A program made the position numbers and the translations under genes. A stretch of 64,000 nucleotides of DNA from Pseudomonas sp. CFBP13508. Its GTDB lineage: Bacteria > Pseudomonadota > Gammaproteobacteria > Pseudomonadales > Pseudomonadaceae. The notes beneath the pieces were generated by a model that saw nothing but the letters and a program-made list of their open reading frames with translations, did not search any database and was not told where the DNA came from. The DNA lies in assembly GCF_005233515.1 (NCBI RefSeq), contig NZ_QFZZ01000004.1:444644-508643 (forward strand). The letters run 5' to 3'. Below are positions 57,083 to 64,000 of this stretch, in pieces; positions within the stretch are counted from its first letter, which is position 1, and every line of letters begins with the position of its first letter.

Positions 57083-59026
57083 TCAGCGAGTCGTCGGACG
57101 CGCCGTGCGTTTGCGCGTACCGGCGGTTTTGCTGGCCGTCGACTTGCGCTTTTTCTTCCACGGCGCTGCGGCTTTGCCGGCTGGCGGCGGGCCACTGATG
57201 GTCAGGCTGATGGCTGAGCAGCGGCTGACCTGCTTGCTCATCCACGCAGCCTGTTTGGTGACAAATTCTTCCAGACTCATCTCGCCGCTTTGCACCATGT
57301 CCAGCGCCTGTTCCCAGATCGCCGTAGTGCCAGGATCGGCGATCGCGCGCGGCACTGCATCGATCAGGCTGAACGCCGCAGGTGTCGCCGCCAGTGCCTT
57401 GCCGTTCTTCACCAGATAACCGCGATCAAGCAAGCCCTGGATGATCGACGCGCGGGTGGCTTCGGTGCCGATGCCGGTGGTGTCTTTGAGTTTCTGTTTC
57501 AGCAGCGGATCCTCGACCAATTTGGCAACGTTCTTCATCGCCTTGATCAGATCGCCTTCGGTGTAGGGTTTTGGTGGCTGCGTCCAAAGATTCTTGAGAT
57601 TCACTTTCGCCACAGCGCATTCGACGCCCTGGCTCAGGGCCGGCAAGGTTTGCGGTGCTGGTGCTTCGCGGCCCTTGGCCGGCGCCAGTGCTTCGGGCAA
57701 TGCGCGCTTCCAGCCTGGTTCGATGATCTGCTTGCCCACCGCGCGCAACGCCTGCCCGTTGCAATCGAAATCGGCCTGGGTGCGATCGTATTCGTGATTG
57801 GGCAGGAACTGCGCCAGGTAGCGCGCGCGAATCAGCGTGTACACCGCGCGATGCTTGCCGGTCAGGCGTTCGAGGTTCTTCGCGGCGATGGTGGGAATGA
57901 TGCCGTGGTGAGCGCTGACCTTGGCGTCATTCCAGGCCCGCGAGCGCCGTTGCGGTTCGAGATAACCCTGCAAGGCTTCAAGGCTCGGATCGGCCTGGCG
58001 CAACGCTGTCAGGATCGATGGCGCCTCACTGTGTTGGCTCAACGGCAGAAAGCCGCAGTCACTGCGCGGATAGGTGATGATTTTGTAGGTTTCATACAGG
58101 GCTTGAGCGATGTCGAGGGTTTCCTGCGCGCCGAGGCCAAGCTTTTTCGAGCAGACTTCCTGCAAGGTGCCGAGATCGAAGGGCAGGGGCGCCACTTCGC
58201 GCATGCGCTCGGTTTTCAGCTTGATCACCCGTGCGCTGTCTGCACTGCTGATCGCCGCTGCCGCTTGCTGCGCCAACGCCTGATTCAGGCAGCGATCCTG
58301 ATCATCACAAGCGTCTGATGGTGCGCGCCACTGTGTGGTAAACGTCGTGCCGTTGTGCAGCAAATCCACGTCGATTGCCCAGAACGGTACGGGGACGAAA
58401 TCGGCGATGCTGCGGTCGCGGTCGACCACCAGTCGCAGGGTCGGCGTCTGCACTCGGCCCACAGGCAGCACGCCCTGATAACCCGACTGCCGGCCCCGCA
58501 AGGTGAACAGTCGACTCATGTTCATGCCGATCAGCCAGTCCGCGCGTGAACGGCCCAGTGCCGAGTGATACAGGCTGAATGTTTCGGCTCCCGGTTTCAG
58601 CGCGGCCAAGGCCTTGCGAATCGATGCCTCGTCCAGCGCCGACAGCCACAAGCGGCGGATCGGCCCGCGATAGCGGCAGTGCTCGACCAGTTCCCGGGCG
58701 ATCATCTCGCCCTCACGGTCGGCGTCGGTGGCGATGATCAGTTCGCTGGCCTCGCCAAGCAGACGCTTCACCGCTTTGTACTGGCTGGCGGTGCGCGGCT
58801 TGACGGTCATTTTCCATTTGTCGGGAATGATCGGCAGATCCGCCAGCACCCAGCGCTTGTAGCGCGCGTCGTAGGCATCCGGCGGTGCTGTTTCGAGCAA
58901 ATGGCCGATGCACCAGGTCACTGTGACGTCCGTCCCCAACCAGCAGCCGTCGCCGCGACGCCTGGCGCCGAGCACGGCCGCAATGTCTTTGGCCTGGGAA
59001 GGTTTTTCACAGAGGTACAGCCGCAT
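57083..59026 (-). CDS. topB: DNA topoisomerase III
   Basis: 647 residues from ATG 59026 (MRLYLCEKPSQAKDIAAVLGA, the TOPRIM start). TOPRIM acidic residues in IATDADREGEMIARE; active-site Tyr in KIITYPRSDCGFL. The C-terminal tail of about 25 residues is Lys/Arg-rich and lacks zinc-finger cysteines. Type IA enzyme that decatenates replication or recombination intermediates. A start at 59035 or 59089 is possible; neither fits the family N-terminus. Confidence 0.96.
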   Translation of the reverse strand: MRLYLCEKPSQAKDIAAVLGARRRGDGCWLGTDVTVTWCIGHLLETAPPDAYDARYKRWVLADLPIIPDKWKMTVKPRTASQYKAVKRLLGEASELIIATDADREGEMIARELVEHCRYRGPIRRLWLSALDEASIRKALAALKPGAETFSLYHSALGRSRADWLIGMNMSRLFTLRGRQSGYQGVLPVGRVQTPTLRLVVDRDRSIADFVPVPFWAIDVDLLHNGTTFTTQWRAPSDACDDQDRCLNQALAQQAAAAISSADSARVIKLKTERMREVAPLPFDLGTLQEVCSKKLGLGAQETLDIAQALYETYKIITYPRSDCGFLPLSQHSEAPSILTALRQADPSLEALQGYLEPQRRSRAWNDAKVSAHHGIIPTIAAKNLERLTGKHRAVYTLIRARYLAQFLPNHEYDRTQADFDCNGQALRAVGKQIIEPGWKRALPEALAPAKGREAPAPQTLPALSQGVECAVAKVNLKNLWTQPPKPYTEGDLIKAMKNVAKLVEDPLLKQKLKDTTGIGTEATRASIIQGLLDRGYLVKNGKALAATPAAFSLIDAVPRAIADPGTTAIWEQALDMVQSGEMSLEEFVTKQAAWMSKQVSRCSAISLTISGPPPAGKAAAPWKKKRKSTASKTAGTRKRTARPTTR

Positions 59027-59218
59027 AGCTACCATCGCTGGTTGGTTTGTGGGAGCGCACAGGATGGCTGGAGTCTGCGGCGCGAGCAACTTTTATCTGT
59101 ATGGATATACAGATAAAACCATTGCCAAAGGTTTTCGCCGTTCGGCTGCAATCTCAACCAGACCCGAGCCCATCAGCTATACCTGAACCGGTCTCTTAGC
59201 CGTCTTCAGGAGAACCCC

Positions 59219-59581
59219 ATGAAAAGCCCCAGCCCCGTGATCAGCGTCGAACAACTCAGCGGCTGTCTACTGGTTAAATTCCACGGCATCCAAGTCGCCG
59301 CGTCCTCCCACGCGCTGATCCTCAATGAGGCCAACTACCCGCCGGTCTACTACATCCCCCGCGAAGACATCGACGAAAAATATTTCGCCCGCACCGACCA
59401 CACCAGCTATTGCCCGTACAAGGGCGACGCCAACTATTTCAGCCTGCAAGTGCCCGGACATGAGGGTGCCAACGCGGTGTGGACGTACGAAAACCCGAAG
59501 GTCTCCGTCGCACCGATCCGCGACTACGTGGCCTTTTATCCGGACCAGGTGAAATTCGAAGTGATCAAGGCGCACGCCTGA
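59219..59581 (+). CDS. DUF427 protein
   Basis: 120 residues. DUF427 hallmarks: VYYIPREDIDEKYFARTDHTSYCPYKGDANYFSL and VWTYENPKVSVAPIRDYVAFYPDQV. A small beta-fold of unknown function with a conserved Cys in the CPYKGDA motif. GTCTTCAGGAGAA precedes the ATG. Divergent from topB, convergent with the MHS gene. Confidence 0.9.
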   Translation: MKSPSPVISVEQLSGCLLVKFHGIQVAASSHALILNEANYPPVYYIPREDIDEKYFARTDHTSYCPYKGDANYFSLQVPGHEGANAVWTYENPKVSVAPIRDYVAFYPDQVKFEVIKAHA

Positions 59582-59589
59582 GCGAAAAA

Positions 59590-59619
59590 ATGGCGAGAGA
59601 ATCGCTTCCCTCGCCATTG
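59590..59619. terminator. Hairpin between convergent genes
   Basis: ATGGCGAG and CTCGCCAT pair (8 bp) with a 14-base loop; may serve both sides. Confidence 0.6.
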
Positions 59620-59633
59620 TGTCAGCGGGTTTT

Positions 59634-61256
59634 TCAGTTCTTGTCGAGATCGATATTCTTCGTCTCACGCAGACAGATCATCCCCACCACCAGGCTCACT
59701 CCGGTGATCAGCACCGGATACCACAGCCCGTAGAAAATATCCCCGGTGTACACCACCAGCGCAAATGACACGGTGGGCAGGAAGCCGCCAAACCAGCCGT
59801 TGCCGATGTGATAGGGCAGCGACATCGAGGTGTAGCGAATGCGGGTCGGGAACAGTTCCACCATCAGCGCCGCCAGCGGCCCGTAGCACATGGCCGAAAT
59901 GATGATCAGCGCGACGATCAGGGCGACGATCATCGGTTTGTTGATCTGCTGCATATCGGCTTGTTGCGGGTAGCCGGCGAGGGTAATCGCGCCGCGCAGT
60001 GCCGCCTCATCGAAGCCATCCAGCTTCACGTCGCCGACACTCACTTGCACGGCGCTGCCCGCAGGCGCAGCTACGCTGGAGTAGGGCAGGCCTTGCTTGA
60101 CCAGGAAGGTCTTGACCTTGTCGCAGGGGCTGTCGAATTTGGCCTTGCCCACCGGATCGAACTGGAAGGTGCACGTGGCCGGATCGGCGAGCACGGTGAT
60201 CGGTGCCTGACGGCTGGCCTGATCGATCGCCGGGTTGGCGTAATGGGCCAGGGATTTGAAGATCGGGAAGTACAGCGCGGTGGCCAGCAGCAGGCCGAGC
60301 ATCAGTACCGGTTTACGCCCGACCTTGTCCGACAGCCAGCCGAAAAAGATGAAGAACGGCGCGCCGATCACCACGCTGATGATCAGCAGACTGTTGGCCA
60401 CCGCCGGGTCCATTTTCAGGAACTGGGTGAGGAAGAACAGCACGTAGAACTGCGCGGCGTAGAAGGTCACTGCTTGCCCGGCGTTGATGCTGAACAGCGC
60501 GATCAGCACGACTTTGAGGTTTTCCCATTTGCCGAAGGATTCGCGGATCGGCGCCTTCGAGGTTTTGCCTTCTTCCTTCATTTTCAGGTAGGCCGGCGAC
60601 TCGTGCAGGCTCAGGCGAATCCAGGTGGAGATGCCCAGCAGCACGATCGACAGCAGGAACGGAATGCGCCAGCCCCAGACTTCAAACTGGTCGCCGGTGA
60701 AGTAGCGGCAGCCGAGCACCACCAGCAGCGACAACAGCAGGCCGAGGGTCGCGGTGGATTGAATCCAGCTGGTGTGGAAGCCGCGTTTGCCGATAGGCGC
60801 ATGTTCGGCCACGTAGGTCGCCGCACCACCGTATTCGCCACCGAGCGCCAGGCCCTGAAGCATGCGCAGCACCACCAGAATGATCGGCGCGGCGATGCCG
60901 ATGCTGGCGTAGGTCGGCAGCAGGCCGACGCAGAACGTCGCCACGCCCATCAGAATGATCGTCGCCAGGAACGTGTACTTGCGCCCGATCATGTCGCCCA
61001 AACGGCCGAACACCAGCGCGCCGAATGGCCGCACGATGAAGCCGGCGGCGAATGCCATCAGGGCGAAGATGAACGCCGTGGTGTCGTTGACCCCGGCGAA
61101 AAACTGCTTGCTGATCACCGCGGCGAGAGCGCCGTAGAGGAAGAAGTCATACCACTCGAACACTGTCCCGAGTGATGAGGCGAAGATGACTTTCTGCGTT
61201 GCGTTGCTGGTCTCGGCGCTGCCCGCAGCGTCCAGCGGCTGAACGTGTTCTGACAT
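59634..61256 (-). CDS. MHS-family MFS transporter
   Basis: 540 residues, 12 helices, metabolite:H+ symporter family (GTVFEWYDFFLYGALAAV; FGRLGDMIGRKYTF; LGGEYGGAATYVAEHAP; WLSDKVGRKPV). Unusual is a soluble insert of about 90 residues between the seventh/eighth-helix region and the last helices (DQASRQAPITVLADPATCTFQFD ... LPYSSVAAPAGSAVQVSVGDV), with two Cys that could form a disulfide outside. Substrate unknown; neighbours suggest an osmolyte such as choline, glycine betaine or proline, as inference. ATG 61256 with GAGGG upstream. Confidence 0.91.
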   Translation of the reverse strand: MSEHVQPLDAAGSAETSNATQKVIFASSLGTVFEWYDFFLYGALAAVISKQFFAGVNDTTAFIFALMAFAAGFIVRPFGALVFGRLGDMIGRKYTFLATIILMGVATFCVGLLPTYASIGIAAPIILVVLRMLQGLALGGEYGGAATYVAEHAPIGKRGFHTSWIQSTATLGLLLSLLVVLGCRYFTGDQFEVWGWRIPFLLSIVLLGISTWIRLSLHESPAYLKMKEEGKTSKAPIRESFGKWENLKVVLIALFSINAGQAVTFYAAQFYVLFFLTQFLKMDPAVANSLLIISVVIGAPFFIFFGWLSDKVGRKPVLMLGLLLATALYFPIFKSLAHYANPAIDQASRQAPITVLADPATCTFQFDPVGKAKFDSPCDKVKTFLVKQGLPYSSVAAPAGSAVQVSVGDVKLDGFDEAALRGAITLAGYPQQADMQQINKPMIVALIVALIIISAMCYGPLAALMVELFPTRIRYTSMSLPYHIGNGWFGGFLPTVSFALVVYTGDIFYGLWYPVLITGVSLVVGMICLRETKNIDLDKN

Positions 61257-61347
61257 ATCGGTATCCCTCACAGTGATTGTTTTTGTTGTTCCACTGGTGT
61301 TGCGTGTCCGGTAATGCGCGATGCCTGAGTCTGGTGATGATGATTCC

Positions 61348-61439
61348 TGTGGGAGCGAGCCTGCTCGCGAAAGCTTTTTGCCAGTCAACTCCTAGGCTGA
61401 GTGAGCTACCGCATTCGCGAGCAGGCTCGCTCCCACATT
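61348..61439. repeat. REP doublet, GTGG family, overlapping a CDS end
   Basis: TGTGGGAGCGAGCCTGCTCG and TTCGCGAGCAGGCTCGCTCCCAC about 42 bases apart. The right-hand unit lies inside the 3' end of the GMC gene. Confidence 0.92.
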
Positions 61440-63053
61440 TGTACTGTGTACAGGTCCAGCCAGTATCAGTCGTGCCGCCTTCTCGGCAATCATCAGCGTA
61501 GGCGAACAGGTATTGCCCGAGGTGATTTTCGGCATGATCGACGCATCGGCAACGCGCAACCCCGGCACGCCGTGCACGCGCAGCTGCGCATCGACCACCG
61601 CGTCACCGTCGTTGCCCATGCGGCAGGTGCCGACCGGATGGAAAATCGTCGTGCCGATCTTCGCCGCCGCTTCATGCAATTGTTCTTCGCTTTGCAGGCT
61701 GTCGCCGGGCAGGTATTCCACCGGTTTGAACGCTTGCAGGGCAGGGGCGCTGACGATGCGCCGGGTCAGGCGAATTGCATCGGCGGCGACGCGCAGATCT
61801 TCTGGATGGCTGAGGTAATTGGGCTGGATCAGCGGCGCCGCTTGCGGATCGGCGGAGCGGATCTCGATGCGCCCACGGCTCTGCGGGCGCAAGTCGCACA
61901 CCGAGGCGGTGAACGCCGGGAAGCTGTGCAACGGCTCGCCAAAGCGCTCCAGCGACAGCGGTTGCACGTGATATTGCAGGTTCGCCGAGGTTTGCTCGGG
62001 ACCGGAGCGGGCAAAGGCGCCCAACTGACTCGGCGCCATCGACAGCGGCCCGCTGCGGTCGTACAGATAACGCAGGCCCATGCCCATTTTGCCCCACACG
62101 CTGCCCGCGATCTGGTTCAGCGTGCGGGCGTTTTCCAGTTTGTAGATCAGGCGCAGTTGCAGGTGATCCTGCAGGTTGCCGCCAACCCCCGGCAGCTCAT
62201 GAATCACGCCTATCCCTAAGCGTCCGAGCAGCGGCCGCGGACCGATCCCGGAGCGCTGCAGAATGCTCGGCGAGCCGACCGAGCCGGCGCACAGGACAAT
62301 CTCCTTGCGCGCCTTGAACTGTCTGGTCTGGCCTTCATGCTGCGCGCTGACTTTCGCCGCGCGGCCGTTCTCCAGCAAGACGCGATCAACCTCGACGCCG
62401 GTCAGCACGGTCAGGTTCGCCCGGCTGCGCAGCGGTTTCAAAAAGGCCTTGGCCGCGTTCCAGCGCACCCCGGCTTTCTGGTTGACCTGAAAGTAACCGC
62501 AGCCTTCATTGTCGCCCTGGTTGAAGTCATTGATGCTGGCAATGCCGGTTTGCTCGGCGGCGCTGCGAAAGGCATCCAGAATCGGCCACGACAGGCGCTG
62601 CTGCTCGACCCGCCATTCACCCTGATCGCCATGAAATTCAGCGCCGCCGGCAAAGTGGTTTTCGCTCTGTTTGAACAGCGGCAGCACGTCTTTCCAGGCC
62701 CAGCCCGGATTGCCCGCCGCCGCCCAGCCGTCATAGTCGCCGGCCTGGCCGCGCATGTAGATCATGCCGTTGATCGACGAACAGCCGCCCAGCACCTTGC
62801 CCCGCGGATAACTCAGCGCGCGGCCATTGAGGCCGGGTTGTTGTTCGGTTTTGAAGCACCAGTCGGTGCGCGGGTTACCGATGCAGAACAGGTAACCCAC
62901 AGGAATATGAATCCAGGCGTAGTTGTCGCGTCCGCCGGCTTCGAGCAGCAACACCCGTTGCTGTGGATCCGCTGAGAGCCGGTTGGCCAGCAAGCAACCG
63001 GCGGGGCCGGCGCCGACCACGATGTAGTCGAATTCATCCAGGGACGTCTGCAT
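61392..63053 (-). CDS. GMC-family choline-dehydrogenase-like enzyme
   Basis: 553 residues. FAD motif YIVVGAGPAGCLLANRLS at the N-terminus, GKVLGGCSSINGMIYMRG, and the catalytic His in FHPVGTCRMG. Oxidises an alcohol such as choline or a related substrate. The last dozen residues or so (NVGASLLANAV...) are read from a REP unit, so the natural stop was probably lost and replaced. ATG 63053 with GAGG upstream; the 63089 start adds a basic dozen. Divergent from a LysR gene. Confidence 0.9.
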   Translation of the reverse strand: MQTSLDEFDYIVVGAGPAGCLLANRLSADPQQRVLLLEAGGRDNYAWIHIPVGYLFCIGNPRTDWCFKTEQQPGLNGRALSYPRGKVLGGCSSINGMIYMRGQAGDYDGWAAAGNPGWAWKDVLPLFKQSENHFAGGAEFHGDQGEWRVEQQRLSWPILDAFRSAAEQTGIASINDFNQGDNEGCGYFQVNQKAGVRWNAAKAFLKPLRSRANLTVLTGVEVDRVLLENGRAAKVSAQHEGQTRQFKARKEIVLCAGSVGSPSILQRSGIGPRPLLGRLGIGVIHELPGVGGNLQDHLQLRLIYKLENARTLNQIAGSVWGKMGMGLRYLYDRSGPLSMAPSQLGAFARSGPEQTSANLQYHVQPLSLERFGEPLHSFPAFTASVCDLRPQSRGRIEIRSADPQAAPLIQPNYLSHPEDLRVAADAIRLTRRIVSAPALQAFKPVEYLPGDSLQSEEQLHEAAAKIGTTIFHPVGTCRMGNDGDAVVDAQLRVHGVPGLRVADASIMPKITSGNTCSPTLMIAEKAARLILAGPVHSTNVGASLLANAVAHSA

Positions 63054-63186
63054 GCCCTGACCTCGCTTTTTGTTTTTATTGTCGGACACTCTAGTTGTTA
63101 GCTTTCGTTAAAAGAATGTTAGTTTTTGCGCAGCCGCTGTGCGTTTTCAAACAGCCCGAAGTGACGATAGCTGACAAGGACCTGCC

Positions 63187-64000
63187 ATGTTCGACTGGAA
63201 CGACCTGCGCTTTTTTCTCGAGCTGCAACGCAGCGGCCGCCTGCTCACCGCCGCGCGCCGGCTCAATACAACCCACGCGACAGTGGCGCGGCATATTGAA
63301 TCGATCGAAAAAAGTCTCGGCACTGCGCTGTTCGTCCAGCACGCCCAGGGCTATGAAATGACCCCGGCGGGGGAGGCACTGCTCAAGCACGCCGAAGCGA
63401 TGGAAAACGTCGCGTTGCTGGCGCAGGAAGAAATTACCCAGTCCACCGCGCCGCTGGGCAAGATCCGCGTCGGCGTTACCGAAGGCCTCGGCATCAAGTT
63501 CCTCGCCAGCCGCATGATCGGTCTGTTCGAGCGCTACCCCGGGCTGGAAGTGGAACTGGTCGCCGTGCCGCGCTTCGTCAGCATCCTCAATCGCGAAGCG
63601 GAAATCAGCATCCACCTCGAACGCCCATCCGCCGACATGCTGGTCACGCGCAAACTCACCGACTATCGACTCGCGCTGTACGCCAGCCAAACCTACCTCG
63701 ACAAAGCGCCGCCGCTGCACAGCCGCGAAGACCTCGGCCGACATGCCTGGATCGGTTATGTCGACGATCTGCTGTTCAGTCAGGAACTGATGTTCCTCAA
63801 CAGCTTCTGTCGCAGCCCGCGTGTGGTGTTTCACAGCACCAGCGTCATCGCCCAGCAGGAAGCCGCTCGATCAGGATTGGGCATCGCTGTGCTGCCGTGT
63901 TACATGGCCGCGTCCGACCCGAATCTGGTGGCGCTGTTGCCGGATGAAAGCATCGAGCGCAGCTACTGGATCAGCACACGGCGGGAGCTGCACAAATCGG
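63187..64000 (+). CDS. LysR-family regulator, 5' part
   Basis: Gene cut by the window end; 271 codons seen without a stop. LysR helix-turn-helix: DLRFFLELQRSGRLLTAARRLNTTHATVARHIESIEKSLG, with effector domain following (GKIRVGVTEGLGIKFLASRMIGLF; SVIAQQEAARSGLGIAVLP). AAGGA lies before the ATG. It is divergent from the GMC gene, 133 bases apart, and probably controls it and possibly the MHS transporter. Confidence 0.92.
   Translation, partial: MFDWNDLRFFLELQRSGRLLTAARRLNTTHATVARHIESIEKSLGTALFVQHAQGYEMTPAGEALLKHAEAMENVALLAQEEITQSTAPLGKIRVGVTEGLGIKFLASRMIGLFERYPGLEVELVAVPRFVSILNREAEISIHLERPSADMLVTRKLTDYRLALYASQTYLDKAPPLHSREDLGRHAWIGYVDDLLFSQELMFLNSFCRSPRVVFHSTSVIAQQEAARSGLGIAVLPCYMAASDPNLVALLPDESIERSYWISTRRELHKS

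Noticed and set aside
56611..57198. 195-codon plus-strand frame before topB
   Set aside because: Runs into the 3' end of topB in antisense; no family features and no ribosome site.
63091..63834. 247-codon minus-strand frame at the right end
   Set aside because: Antisense shadow of the divergent LysR gene, which has clear helix-turn-helix features.

Overview
The window looks like chromosomal DNA from a Pseudomonas of the P. fluorescens lineage. Support for this: high-GC Pseudomonas-style codon use, typical gene families (LigD with PE-ligase-polymerase order, DUF2388, DUF1652, MiaE, AcnB, a malate:quinone oxidoreductase, an RstAB-like pair), and very dense REP repeats of the two kinds common in this group, one ending in a GTAG tetranucleotide and one reading GTGGGAGCGAGC...GCTCGCGAA. 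I see no rRNA, tRNA, CRISPR array, prophage or IS element. The mobile component is small: REP doublets, one REP-associated tyrosine transposase (RAYT), a MITE-like family with CCCTCACCC ends, and two further structured repeats.

Layout. 1-4.7 kb: end of a DUF533 gene, a RAYT with two REP doublets, ligD (bacterial NHEJ), two small conserved genes. 4.8-10.6 kb: DUF2238 membrane protein, Cu-Zn superoxide dismutase, a chemoreceptor, an NTF2-like secreted protein, and mqo with its own terminator. 10.8-17.2 kb: NTF2-like protein, DUF1264/OBAP lipoprotein, a double-CAP-domain secreted protein, alpha/beta hydrolase, Tat-exported aldo/keto reductase, and a LysR gene divergent from a hydroxynitrile-lyase-type cupin. 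17.2-23.1 kb: a PaoABC-like periplasmic molybdenum aldehyde oxidoreductase operon, then a lactate permease. 23.3-25.8 kb: small lipoproteins, a large unknown lipoprotein and a TetR gene.

25.2-33.8 kb is a reductive pyrimidine-catabolism locus: TetR (RutR/YcdC-like), preA and preT (dihydropyrimidine dehydrogenase), dihydropyrimidinase, NCS1 nucleobase transporter and N-carbamoyl-beta-alanine amidohydrolase. Uptake, reduction, ring opening and decarbamoylation are all encoded; a beta-alanine transaminase is not. The 620-bp divergent region at its centre holds a palindrome TCACCA-AAA-TGGTGA that looks like an operator. 34-36 kb: a three-PAS LuxR-type regulator and a DUF1652 gene. 36.6-42.7 kb: lipoprotein, SDR plus phosphotransferase operon, 2-hydroxyacid dehydrogenase, tautomerase, two tandem tiny membrane proteins with the same architecture, and a serine-type transporter.

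42.9-50.4 kb: acnB with an unusual nested inverted-repeat leader, DUF1289 protein, UspE-like protein, miaE, and an RstAB-like two-component system. 50.5-56.5 kb: GFA-family enzyme, glutaminase, a ProA-like dehydrogenase with a long N-terminus, and the cyanate detoxification set (cynS, carbonic anhydrase, divergent cynR). 57-64 kb: topoisomerase III, DUF427 protein, an MHS-family transporter, a GMC choline-dehydrogenase-like enzyme whose C-terminus is encoded by a REP, and a divergent LysR gene cut by the window end.

The most interesting unexplained items are the acnB leader structure, the pair of coiled-coil/TM microproteins, the RAYT with duplicated REP doublets lying upstream of an orphan terminator, the putative pyrimidine operator, and the ProA-like enzyme beside glutaminase. 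Most of the rest is ordinary Pseudomonas gene content.
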